Source of the DNA: VGWB01 sp964480945
GTDB taxonomy: Bacteria > Bacteroidota > Ignavibacteria > UBA10030
Reading direction: 5' to 3'
Assembly (NCBI GenBank): GCA_964480945.1
Contig: CAYZRX010000084.1
Coordinates: 1 to 14,892 of the forward strand
Length of the DNA stretch: 14,892 nucleotides
A model generated the notes under the pieces. The model made no database searches, was not told where the DNA came from, and worked only from the letters and a program-made list of their open reading frames with translations. Positions 7,588 to 14,319 of this stretch are shown piece by piece (position 1 is the stretch's first letter; the number at the start of each line of letters is the position of its first letter). A program made the position numbers and the translations under genes.

Positions 7588-8535
7588 TCACAGCTTCTCC
7601 GCTGCTCTCAGCTTTGCACTTCGTGCTCGGGGATTATTCTGCTTCTCCATCGGTGAAGCCTGAACGGGTTTCTTGGTCAAGATCTTCAGCCTCGGCTCCA
7701 GTTTGACATCCGGAACAAGCTTATTTCCCGAGGGGGAGGATTTCGCCGCTGCACGCTTGAACGTCTCTTTGACAATCCTGTCCTCGAGAGAGTGGTACGA
7801 GATCACCACCATGCGGCCGCCGGGGCTCAGGATCGGGATCGCCTGGTCGAGCGCTGCCTGCAAGTTCTCAAGCTCGTTGTTGACTTCGATCCTGAGCGCC
7901 TGGAAGACCCTCGCGAGAGACTTCACCAGAAACCGGTCACCGACGACAGACTCTACGATCGCAGCAAGCTGGCCTGTCGTTTCGATCGCCGACCGTTTCC
8001 TATGCCGGACGATGGTGCGCGCGATCGCGCGGGACGCTCTCTCTTCACCGTACTTCCACATGATCTCCGCGAGCTCCCGTTCGTCGTACCGGTTGACCAC
8101 CTCGTAAGCATCGAGCGCCTGCCGACGGTCCATCCGCATGTCGAGCCGTTCATCGGCGCGAAAGCTGAAGCCTTTCGATGGCTCGTCGATCTGGTAGGAC
8201 GAGACCCCGAGATCGAAGAGAATGCCGTTGACCTGTTGGAATCCCCTCTGCGAGAGGACGGATGAAATATTCCGAAAATTGTCGTGAACGAGGATCGCTC
8301 GCTCCCCGAAAGGCGCGAGCCTCGCTGCTGCAATCTGGATGGCGTCTGGATCGGTATCGAGAGCGGTGAGAATCCCCGTGGGGTCGAGCCGCTGAAGGAT
8401 TGCTTCTGCGTGGCCGCCTCCCCCGAGCGTCGCATCGACGTACACGCCGCCGGTCGTCGTGATGAGCAGTGAGAGCGCTTCTTCCCGGAGAACCGGCGTA
8501 TGGTACGATGCCAGACGCACAGCCGAGTACGCCAA
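7588..8535 (-). CDS. rsmH: 16S rRNA (cytosine(1402)-N(4))-methyltransferase RsmH (MraW)
   Basis: RsmH uses S-adenosylmethionine to N4-methylate C1402 in the 16S rRNA decoding centre. The 315-residue product has all family hallmarks: HTPV (12-15), SAM-binding DATLGGGGH (34-42), FDLGVSSYQID (107-117), GFSFR (122-126) and LDMRM (131-135), YGEE (162-165), FQALRIEVNNEL (211-222), SYHSLEDR (246-253) and a C-terminal NPRARSAKLR (300-309). The first in-frame codon after the mraZ stop that can start is TTG at 8535, one base after that stop, placing HTPV at the usual distance from the N-terminus. A GTG at 8520 would still leave the HTPV motif intact. No Shine-Dalgarno site is visible before either, so coupling to mraZ translation is likely. 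Second gene of the dcw cluster. Confidence 0.96.
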   Translation of the reverse strand: MAYSAVRLASYHTPVLREEALSLLITTTGGVYVDATLGGGGHAEAILQRLDPTGILTALDTDPDAIQIAAARLAPFGERAILVHDNFRNISSVLSQRGFQQVNGILFDLGVSSYQIDEPSKGFSFRADERLDMRMDRRQALDAYEVVNRYDERELAEIMWKYGEERASRAIARTIVRHRKRSAIETTGQLAAIVESVVGDRFLVKSLARVFQALRIEVNNELENLQAALDQAIPILSPGGRMVVISYHSLEDRIVKETFKRAAAKSSPSGNKLVPDVKLEPRLKILTKKPVQASPMEKQNNPRARSAKLRAAEKL

Positions 8536-8536
8536 T

Positions 8537-8986
8537 CTAAGACGATGGCTTCAGAACAGCCTCGGCAACGGTCTCGTACGTTGCCGGCTGGTTGTTCATG
8601 TATTCTTCATAGATTTTCGGGTTCCAGATCTCGACGCGTTCGAGAACCCCAAGGATCAGAACTTCATTTTCGATACCGGCGAACTTCAGCAGGTCCTGCG
8701 GAATCGTGATGCGAGCCTGGCTATCGAGCTGGCAATCGATGGACCATTGCAGGAGCGTTCTGACAAAGAAGCGATGCTGGGGAATGGAGGGGGAGAGGCC
8801 GCGGATGGAATCTTCCACTTTTGCCCACTCGTCCTGTGGATAGACAAAGAGACACTGTTCAAAGCCGCGCGTGATGATGAACGTTTCGTTCGCCTCCGGG
8901 GAAACGTTCTTCCGGAGCTTCGCCGGAAGCGCGATGCGCCCTTTGTTGTCGACCGAATATGAGTAGCGCCCCTTGAATGACGACAT
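8537..8986 (-). CDS. mraZ: transcriptional regulator MraZ
   Basis: MraZ is a ring-forming DNA-binding protein with two AbrB-like (SpoVT) domains. It controls its own dcw cluster by binding short G-rich direct repeats upstream of mraZ. This copy is 149 residues, the family length. Both half-domains are visible: DNKGRIALPAKLR (13-25) and the second, DSQARITIPQDLLKFAGI (88-105). ATG at 8986 is the natural start, immediately before SSFKGRYSYSVDNKGR, which matches the family N-terminus. There is no AGGAGG-like ribosome site, as for most genes here. It is the first gene of the cluster; a candidate promoter and three G-rich boxes lie 45-110 bases upstream, fitting autoregulation. The rsmH start follows one base after the stop. 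Confidence 0.97.
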   Translation of the reverse strand: MSSFKGRYSYSVDNKGRIALPAKLRKNVSPEANETFIITRGFEQCLFVYPQDEWAKVEDSIRGLSPSIPQHRFFVRTLLQWSIDCQLDSQARITIPQDLLKFAGIENEVLILGVLERVEIWNPKIYEEYMNNQPATYETVAEAVLKPSS

Positions 8987-9029
8987 AAAGAGGGAGTCCG
9001 GAAGTGCCTGATTTTATTGGAAAATATCT

Positions 9030-9054
9030 ACCCCCTATTCCCCACTTTTCCCCA
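9030..9054 (-). promoter_or_regulatory. candidate MraZ operator: three G-rich direct repeats
   Basis: Read on the minus strand, TGGGG at 9054-9050, a 5-nt spacer, TGGGG at 9044-9040, then a third G run (five G, 9035-9031) at about the same 10-base step. Known E. coli MraZ sites are three TGGGN direct repeats separated by 5 nt, upstream of mraZ. The match in motif, spacing, number and position supports autoregulation. The boxes lie just downstream of the predicted -7 element, where a bound protein would block initiation. The third box is imperfect in register. Confidence 0.75.
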
Positions 9055-9063
9055 CACGGAATC

Positions 9064-9093
9064 GAAATTTACGGAAATGGATGTTAAAGTCAA
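9064..9093 (-). promoter_or_regulatory. candidate promoter of the mraZ-led dcw operon
   Basis: On the minus strand TTGACT (9093-9088) is followed, 19 nt after its TTG, by TAAATTTC (9071-9064). This agrees with the Bacteroidota pattern TTG plus TAnnTTTG apart from the last base, and the TTGACT also resembles a sigma70 -35 box. The predicted transcript would start near 9057, giving a leader of about 70 nt before the mraZ ATG. Prediction by eye only. Confidence 0.5.
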
Positions 9094-9165
9094 GTACAAA
9101 AATCACAGTAAAACGGGGGTTTTTCGTTTCGATGGAAAAAGGGCTGAAAACGTTGAGGTTCCGCA

Positions 9166-9183
9166 GTGGGGAAGAATCCCCAC
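9166..9183. repeat. perfect 7-bp inverted repeat with GTGGGG arms
   Basis: GTGGGGA (9166-9172), four-base loop AGAA, TCCCCAC (9177-9183). The arms contain the same GTGGGG word as the MraZ-type boxes, once in each orientation. No T-tract follows on either side, so a rho-independent terminator is not well supported. It could be an mRNA 3'-end hairpin for the receptor gene or an accessory protein-binding site. Confidence 0.5.
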
Positions 9184-9367
9184 ATTGGGCATGTAAAGAG
9201 GGACTTCAAGCGGATTCGGAGAAAGAAGGGTAAATCGTCTTGCGGACCCGGCACCGTGCGTCCTATAGACGGAGGTCGGGCACAACGAGGCTGGTTCAAT
9301 ATTTTACGGTCAGCGAGGCCGAAGGGTAGCATGTCCACCCGATGCCCGGTGAGAAACTCTCGCCGAC

Positions 9368-11599
9368 TCAGTACTCCAGCGTTAAGCTCGCAGACGGGAA
9401 AAACCGCAGCATCTCAGTGTGTTGACCGGTCTTCCTGTCGAAGTAGAATATGTTCTTGTGGTCATACACGTTGATGATCTGCCCGCCGAGCGCCCACTTT
9501 GCTCCGAACAGATCAAATCGATACGTCAAGCTCAAGTCCAGCCGGTGATAGGCCGGGAGGCGTGCGGCATTCTTCTCTCCGAGGACAAGGTAAGGCTCGC
9601 CTGTCTCAAGCTCGAACGAAGTCCGCAGCGGGTTCCCAAGCAACAGCCGGTCGTAGTACCCCATGCTCTGGCTGTAAGGGAATCCGCTTCCGTACTCCCA
9701 ACGCAGGGAGAGATCGAAATGCTCAACCGGCTGGAGGGAGGCCAGGAGGTTCAGGTGATGGCGCCGGTCATAGCGCGGATAGTACGTAAGCCCCTGATTG
9801 TCGAGTACGGCCCAGCTCAAGCTGTACGCGGCATACAGGTCGACCATCGAGACTTTCGTGCGAAGGAGCAGCTCGGCGCCATACGATCTGCCCCTGCCCC
9901 TGATGTAATCCGGATCGGTGATGAAGACCTTGTCGCGGTTGTAAACGACAAGCGACGTGTAGAGCTTGTAGTACGACTGCAGGGAAAGTGAAGTTGCTTC
10001 ATTGATGTTTCCATCTGCGCCGAGAACGAAGTGAACGGCCTTTTCCGGCGGGATGTCCTCCGGGACCTTGATCCACGCGTCGAGGATCGACATCACATCG
10101 TCTTCATTGTTGACGGTGATCGAGTGTTGACTGAACAGGCCCGCCGACGCTTTCGCCTTCCAGTTGCCGAATAGCTCGTAGCTGACATTCAACCGTGGCT
10201 GAAAACCCTCAATCCCCTGTTCGCCAACGATCATGGAGCCGAAATCGGCGTGCACTCCGACATCCAGCAGCCACCGCATATAGCGGGCCTGATATCGGAT
10301 CCAGGCTGCCGCCTCAACGAAACTGTCGTAGATGTCGACGGTCGATCCGGCGAGGTTGACGACCTTGTACTCAATCGTCGGGAAGCTGAAATCAGCTCCG
10401 AAGATGAACCGGTCCTGTGCGTCCGTGTAATACGTCATCGTCGTTCGAAGCCCTGGCTCTTCGACCAGGTTCGACGCCGGTGTCGTACTCGTTGATGCCT
10501 TCGCATCCCGCTCGGCTCGATAGACAGAGTTGTACAGGAACGTCTCGATGAACACCCGGTCGCCGAGCAGGCCGGAGCTCGAGATGCAGAAGGCGGTGGT
10601 TCGCCAGTTGTAGTTGGGCTCGTCCGGCGCGGAGAACAGGAGGTGGTCGGAAGACGAGAGGACGCTCAGATTCACTTTTTCTATTCCCAGGAACTGGGTC
10701 TTGATCTTGAGGAAGAAATCGTAGAACGATACGGGGACGTTCTGATTCGTAAGCCGCTTGAATGTCTGATTGAACAACGACTTCCGAGCGTTCACTATCC
10801 ACGATGTGCCGGTAAGGGCGGGTCCCTCGAGCTGGAGCTTCGAGGAGAGAAAGTTCACGCTTGCCCGACCTGCGAGCCTGTCTTCGCGGCCGTCGCGCGC
10901 CGTGATGTTGACCACGGAAGAAAGGCGCCCTCCGTACCCGGCCGGAAAGGCTCCAGTATACATCTCGACGTTCTGAACGACATCGGGATCGAAGACGCTG
11001 AAGATCCCCAGAGCATGAAAAGGATTGTAGATCTTCATGCCGTCGAGAAGCACAAGGTTCTGATCCCCGGCCCCTCCGCGGACGTAGAACCTCGAGCTGA
11101 CGTCGCTCGTCGAGACGATGCCCGGCAGCACCTCCAACGACTTGAGGACGTCTTCCTGCACGAGGGATGGGGCCATCTTGAGATCCTTCTGCTCCAGCAG
11201 ATGCATGCTGGGCGTGATCTCCGACAGCTCCTGCCGTTTCGGCGCGGTGACGAGCACCTCCTCCCCTTCGACCGGCGTCGGGGCGAGCCGGAAGTTCAGT
11301 TCGATCGGATTTCCAGGCCGGACCGTTATGCGCTGCACCTTCCGCCTATACCCGATGATCGAGACGGCGATCTCGTACTTCCCCGGCGGGACGCTGGGGA
11401 TCAGATAGAACCCGCTGTTGTTGGTGGCTGCTCCTTTTGTCGTTCCGAGGATGACGACGTTCGCGAACGGAATGCGCTGCGCGGTGACGCTGTCAGCGAC
11501 GATTCCGCGGATGTCGGTCCCTTGTGCAATCGCTGTGCTGACAGTGGTTTGAAGGATCAGGCCGAGAGCAAAAACTCGATATGCGGCTCGAAACATCAT
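9368..11599 (-). CDS. TonB-dependent outer-membrane receptor with carboxypeptidase-regulatory-like domain
   Basis: A 743-residue outer-membrane beta-barrel protein, probably importing an unidentified ligand using TonB energy. Order: signal peptide (1 to about 25, ending near STAIAQ), a carboxypeptidase-regulatory-like beta-sandwich (about 30-105, with FYLIPSVPPGKYEI), a plug domain (about 140-236, with YVRGGAGDQN at 172-181 and a G-A-F-P-A-G-Y-G-G segment), then the barrel to a C-terminus ending in Tyr, as expected for outer-membrane insertion. This architecture is typical of Bacteroidota and relatives. The start ATG at 11599 overlaps the upstream lipoprotein stop as TGATG; an ATG at 11596 is equally possible. 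An upstream in-frame start at 11656 would bury the signal peptide and overlap the previous gene, so I rejected it. The substrate cannot be told; the DUF4249 partner does not settle it. Confidence 0.93.
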   Translation of the reverse strand: MMFRAAYRVFALGLILQTTVSTAIAQGTDIRGIVADSVTAQRIPFANVVILGTTKGAATNNSGFYLIPSVPPGKYEIAVSIIGYRRKVQRITVRPGNPIELNFRLAPTPVEGEEVLVTAPKRQELSEITPSMHLLEQKDLKMAPSLVQEDVLKSLEVLPGIVSTSDVSSRFYVRGGAGDQNLVLLDGMKIYNPFHALGIFSVFDPDVVQNVEMYTGAFPAGYGGRLSSVVNITARDGREDRLAGRASVNFLSSKLQLEGPALTGTSWIVNARKSLFNQTFKRLTNQNVPVSFYDFFLKIKTQFLGIEKVNLSVLSSSDHLLFSAPDEPNYNWRTTAFCISSSGLLGDRVFIETFLYNSVYRAERDAKASTSTTPASNLVEEPGLRTTMTYYTDAQDRFIFGADFSFPTIEYKVVNLAGSTVDIYDSFVEAAAWIRYQARYMRWLLDVGVHADFGSMIVGEQGIEGFQPRLNVSYELFGNWKAKASAGLFSQHSITVNNEDDVMSILDAWIKVPEDIPPEKAVHFVLGADGNINEATSLSLQSYYKLYTSLVVYNRDKVFITDPDYIRGRGRSYGAELLLRTKVSMVDLYAAYSLSWAVLDNQGLTYYPRYDRRHHLNLLASLQPVEHFDLSLRWEYGSGFPYSQSMGYYDRLLLGNPLRTSFELETGEPYLVLGEKNAARLPAYHRLDLSLTYRFDLFGAKWALGGQIINVYDHKNIFYFDRKTGQHTEMLRFFPSASLTLEY

Positions 11600-12567
11600 C
11601 ACCGGTTGTAGAGAAAATCGTTGGGAAAAGAGTGGACGAGCGAATCGATCGTACACCCTCCAAAGACTCCGAACCCACTGCTCAGGTTGGTGAGATCCGG
11701 CTCATCAAGCCGGATGCTCAGTGGATCCCGTGAATGCCGAACAACATTGTAGTAATCGAAGAAATTCTGCTCCGCTTGCAAAAAGCGAAAGATGGCCCGC
11801 TTGAAGGTGAGCTTCGTGTATCTTGAGTCCTTGTAAACCTTCGTGAGGACAGCCACATATGCGGCCTTCTGAAATTTCACGAAAAGATACGGAACCCCGA
11901 ACGAAACATCCGTAACTCTCCGAACGGCCGGGTAAACCGCAGTCTGAAAGTCTGGATCCTCTACTGATATCGGTACCTCAACGCGCTGCTCGATTGACTG
12001 GGATCCGCTGAGTGCGGTATATTCGATCAGTAACTGGCCGCTGTAGCCTGTGGCTAGCGGCGAGATGGTTCCGCCGAGAACGATCAGGGTGTCTCCCTCT
12101 GGAATATCGAGTTGCAGCGTATCGGAAAAGATCCGAATCGACGATCGTTGAGGCAGGGTGACGGTCGCGCTGGTGGAGCCTAAACCATCTGCGCTCACCG
12201 TAAGTGTGTACGTTTTGCCTGGCTCGGGTCGCCATGAAGTCACGTAGGCGGCGATCGGCGTGTCATACCGGCTTGTATCTTGTCGAGGAAGAAGCGTATC
12301 CCTGAACGAATACGTGCTGCCGGGCCCCGACGCGATAACATGAGCATCGGGGATAGCCCTATCCGTTGTGTTTTGGAACGGATCGAATCCCTGAACATCA
12401 TAGTTAGAGTAGACTCGTACAAATTGGAGGTCCTGATCGTTGAGGAGGATCGAATAGACGACGAGCTTCTCCTCGAACGGACCCTTTGGATCGAAGGGCT
12501 GGTTGCAGGCCGGAAGGCAGAGGAGCAGCGCGAGCGCTGCGCCTAGGATGGTTTTTCTATAAATCAT
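11599..12567 (-). CDS. DUF4249-like outer-membrane lipoprotein, partner of the TonB-dependent receptor
   Basis: A 322-residue predicted lipoprotein. The ATG at 12567 gives a short charged start (MIYRK), a hydrophobic core and a lipobox L-P-A-C with Cys at residue 21, so it should be lipidated. The mature part is beta-rich, with an early EKLVVYSILLNDQDLQFVRV segment (33-52), AIPDAHVIAS (71-80) and a late NLSSGFGVFGG motif (294-304), which fit the DUF4249 family commonly encoded beside TonB-dependent receptors in Bacteroidota. Its molecular function is unknown; a surface or periplasmic accessory role to the receptor is inferred from the operon. The reading frame stays open upstream to 12750, but that extension would place the signal peptide inside the protein and is rejected. 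The stop overlaps the receptor start. Confidence 0.82.
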   Translation of the reverse strand: MIYRKTILGAALALLLCLPACNQPFDPKGPFEEKLVVYSILLNDQDLQFVRVYSNYDVQGFDPFQNTTDRAIPDAHVIASGPGSTYSFRDTLLPRQDTSRYDTPIAAYVTSWRPEPGKTYTLTVSADGLGSTSATVTLPQRSSIRIFSDTLQLDIPEGDTLIVLGGTISPLATGYSGQLLIEYTALSGSQSIEQRVEVPISVEDPDFQTAVYPAVRRVTDVSFGVPYLFVKFQKAAYVAVLTKVYKDSRYTKLTFKRAIFRFLQAEQNFFDYYNVVRHSRDPLSIRLDEPDLTNLSSGFGVFGGCTIDSLVHSFPNDFLYNR

Positions 12568-12643
12568 GCTTCGAATCAGATAATTCCGTCTGGTCGAACG
12601 GTGCTGCGAGGTCAGGGAATGATCGCTACTTCGAACTGCACCA

Positions 12644-12675
12644 CAAAGATTACGCATTGTGTCGGAGAAGGTCAA
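12644..12675 (-). promoter_or_regulatory. candidate promoter of the DUF4249-TonB receptor operon
   Basis: On the minus strand TTGACC (12675-12670) is followed after 17 nt by TAATCT (12652-12647), continuing TTG, so the right half also resembles the Bacteroidota TAnnTTTG element with one extra base. It lies about 75-80 bases before the lipoprotein ATG. Predicted by eye from motif and position only. Confidence 0.4.
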
Positions 12676-12907
12676 TACGATAAAGTGATGATCCTCGCTT
12701 GTAGGGTTTTCCCTTACGCGTGCAAGCTTTCGTCCTACGGTGGAGACCATAGATTCCGAAAAGAGGGTTATTCTCGAATCCGGTAGAGGCTTGGTGTGCC
12801 AGGGAGGCGGCTAGGATCAATAGTAGGAGGATGATAGGATAGAAGTCCAACAAATGAGTCAATTTCTTAAACATTCCGGCATTGCTCAAACCTATTGGAC
12901 TGTTGTT

Positions 12908-12946
12908 CCTTTCTTTGCTCGTCCAAAGAAAGGTACCAAAGAAAAG
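12908..12946 (+). repeat. hairpin repeat, copy A
   Basis: A perfect 10-bp stem CCTTTCTTTG / CAAAGAAAGG (12908-12917 and 12924-12933) around the loop CTCGTC, followed after four bases by AAAGAAAAG (12938-12946). The same layout appears inverted in copy B. Similar purine-rich hairpins recur in intergenic DNA of many bacteria (from memory), so this may be a member of a dispersed repeat family. Confidence 0.7.
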
Positions 12947-13203
12947 ACGTCGAAATCTCCGCCCGAGGCGGATGCGCCTCCGGCGCAGAAACCCGCGTGT
13001 TTAAGCAGCCACCCACATGCCGATGATTTCGGCCGTGGAGAATGTTGGAAATCGACAATCGTCCGTGCAATTGGCCGAAATCAAAACCCACGGGATAAGG
13101 CTGCCTTCCCGCACCGCCATCGATTTCGAGAGCCTGGGTATCTATTGTCAAGCGCAAGATAGGAGCTGAACGGCTGTACTTCGGTACCCCTTTCGAAAAT
13201 GGA

Positions 13204-13325
13204 GTCCCGTCTGCGGGGGCAAATCTGATTGTCGGATTATCAACTCGTTGAGGCGATTTTTTTCGGGGAAGTGGGAAAGTAGGTGGGACTTTAAAAAATC
13301 GCCTTTCGGCGTTGGGGGACGGGAC
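13204..13325. repeat. nested inverted repeats between the two hairpins
   Basis: Inner arms AGGCGATTTTTT (13251-13262) and AAAAAATCGCCT (13293-13304) are a perfect 12-bp inverted repeat with a 30-base loop. Outer arms GTCCCGTC (13204-13211) and GACGGGAC (13318-13325) are a perfect 8-bp pair around it; a small CGCC-TTTC-GGCG stem overlaps the right inner arm. The DNA or its transcript could fold into a long structured element. The outer pair alone could be chance; the 12-bp pair is less likely to be. Confidence 0.6.
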
Positions 13326-13378
13326 GTTTCCGACTCCAAGACTAAAGGGTGCTGTCGGAACCATTTTCGCAGGGCGCC

Positions 13379-13425
13379 CTTTTCTTTTCGTCCATTTTCT
13401 TTTGGGCGAGCAAAAGAAAATGGAC
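13379..13425 (-). repeat. hairpin repeat, copy B (inverted relative to copy A)
   Basis: A perfect 15-bp stem GTCCATTTTCTTTTG / CAAAAGAAAATGGAC (13390-13404 and 13411-13425) with a six-base loop. Read on the minus strand the loop is CTCGCC and is followed four bases after the stem by AAAAGAAAAG (13388-13379), matching copy A in layout, loop and tail. The stem bases differ from copy A on both arms yet still pair, which argues for selection on the folded form or for a shared origin as a repeat family. Confidence 0.7.
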
Positions 13426-13665
13426 AATACGATCTGAACTGGCTGCTGAACCGTCCAGTGTGCCAGTGTTACCTCTCTTCTCACTTGTCCGATGGACTCG
13501 CTCGGAGAGGCGAAGCTTGCTGGAACTCGTCTGGGAAGCCCCCTGTGTGATTCCAAACTCCTCTCGGTTTCCACATCCATCAATCAGCATAATGCCCAAC
13601 AGGCAGGAGTTGAGCATCATTTGTTGGCGTCAATAGGGTCGCGGCAGGCTTACTTGGAATGCCTC

Positions 13666-14316
13666 TCAGAGCAAGCCCAAAGTCGCGAGCTCGCTCTCGA
13701 GGGCCGACCTCTCCCTAAACAAATGACACTCGAACCCGAACTGCGCGGCGGCACGAAGGTTCTCTCCGATGTCATCGATATAGAGAATCTCGGCGGGATC
13801 GAGGGAGAGCCGCTGCAGCACCCTCTCGAAGATCAGCGGGTCGGGCTTGAGAGCACGGAGCTTGTACGACAGGAAATGATGCGGTATGTAGTGAAGGACG
13901 CGGAGGTCCGCACAGCCGGTCTCGTAGTGGAGCGGATTCGTATTGCTCAGCAGACCGACGGTCGCTTTCGACGCAACGCGACGGACGAGGTCTTCCATCC
14001 CCTCCACGGGCTTCCCGACTACCCTCAGCATCGCGTGCCGGAATTGCTCGCGCGTGAATTGCCCGGCGCCACGACCCGGACCGGTCCCGGGCGGCATTCG
14101 ACCACGATTGAAGAGCTCATCCATTCGATCCAGAAACTCGTCGGTCGAATCGTCTCCCCGCTCGTACCGCTTGACGATATCGATCACCAGCGGTTGATAG
14201 TAGCGACGGTTGTCCGGACTGTCGATGCCCAGCGTCTGGAGGAATGCCTCGGGGTGAATATAGACGAGCACGTTCCCCAGATCGAACAGGATGAATGTGG
14301 GCTTTCTACTAGCCAC
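13666..14316 (-). CDS. HAD-superfamily hydrolase, YihX-like (subfamily IA)
   Basis: A 216-residue haloacid-dehalogenase-like hydrolase, probably a small-molecule phosphatase. The four HAD motifs are visible: motif I FDLGNVL (nucleophile D12), motif II LLSNTN (S124), motif III lysine in LRALKPDP (K157) and motif IV YIDDIGEN (D181-D182). In motif I the usual second Asp of DxD is Gly, as in the E. coli glucose-1-phosphatase YihX (FDLGNV); members with this change still include phosphatases, but the substrate cannot be read from sequence. A glycine- and proline-rich insert (about 72-85) sits in the cap region. The start is GTG at 14316, three bases after the stop of the upstream dehydrogenase, so the two genes are probably co-transcribed. 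Length is normal. Confidence 0.88.
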   Translation of the reverse strand: MASRKPTFILFDLGNVLVYIHPEAFLQTLGIDSPDNRRYYQPLVIDIVKRYERGDDSTDEFLDRMDELFNRGRMPPGTGPGRGAGQFTREQFRHAMLRVVGKPVEGMEDLVRRVASKATVGLLSNTNPLHYETGCADLRVLHYIPHHFLSYKLRALKPDPLIFERVLQRLSLDPAEILYIDDIGENLRAAAQFGFECHLFRERSALESELATLGLL

Positions 14317-14319
14317 CGG

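Larger units (their letters stand above)
8987..9367. other. intergenic region between TonB receptor gene and mraZ
   Basis: About 380 bases with no convincing gene. The mraZ-proximal part holds an AT-rich promoter-like segment (9064-9093) and three G-rich boxes (9030-9054). The middle holds a perfect short hairpin built from GTGGGG and its complement (9166-9183). The part next to the receptor stop (9190-9367) shows no clear rho-independent terminator: short imperfect stems occur near 9347-9363 but no T-tract follows them. Confidence 0.7.
12568..13665. other. 1.1-kb region without a convincing gene, rich in inverted repeats
   Basis: Several frames are open here on both strands (the longest about 238 codons at 12867-13583 minus), but their translations are basic, low in normal secondary structure and run straight through hairpins, so I do not call them genes. 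The only one with a protein-like feature is a minus-strand frame from ATG 12874 to 12650 (74 codons) with one hydrophobic helix; it overlaps the candidate promoter of the lipoprotein gene. The region holds two related hairpins in opposite orientation (12908-12933 and 13390-13425) with nested inverted repeats between them (13204-13325). From 13430 to 13665, just downstream of the HAD gene stop, I see no clear gene or terminator. Confidence 0.65.

Noticed and set aside
9166..9183. Rho-independent terminator for the TonB receptor gene
   Set aside because: The hairpin is perfect but short, lies about 185 bases after the stop and is not followed by a T-tract on the transcribed strand.
11600..11656. 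Upstream start for the TonB receptor
   Set aside because: It would add 19 residues before the signal peptide and overlap the lipoprotein gene; the ATG at 11599 gives a proper signal peptide and TGATG coupling.
12570..12750. Upstream start for the DUF4249-like lipoprotein
   Set aside because: The extra 61 residues would precede the signal peptide and destroy the lipobox position; the region instead holds a promoter-like sequence.
12650..12874. Minus-strand frame of 74 codons with one hydrophobic helix
   Set aside because: It has an ATG and a membrane-helix-like segment, but the C-terminal half is irregular, the frame overlaps the candidate promoter of the lipoprotein operon, and there is no family match I recognise. 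Could be a gene remnant; not supported enough to call.
12854..13430. CRISPR array or toxin-antitoxin locus in the repeat-rich region
   Set aside because: Only two hairpins exist, not regularly spaced direct repeats, and no pair of small protein genes with recognisable features is present.
12867..13583. Minus-strand open frame of about 238 codons in the gene-free region
   Set aside because: It passes through both hairpin repeats and the nested inverted repeat, is basic and Pro/Ser-rich without hydrophobic core pattern, and has no ribosome site. Open by lack of stops rather than by selection.
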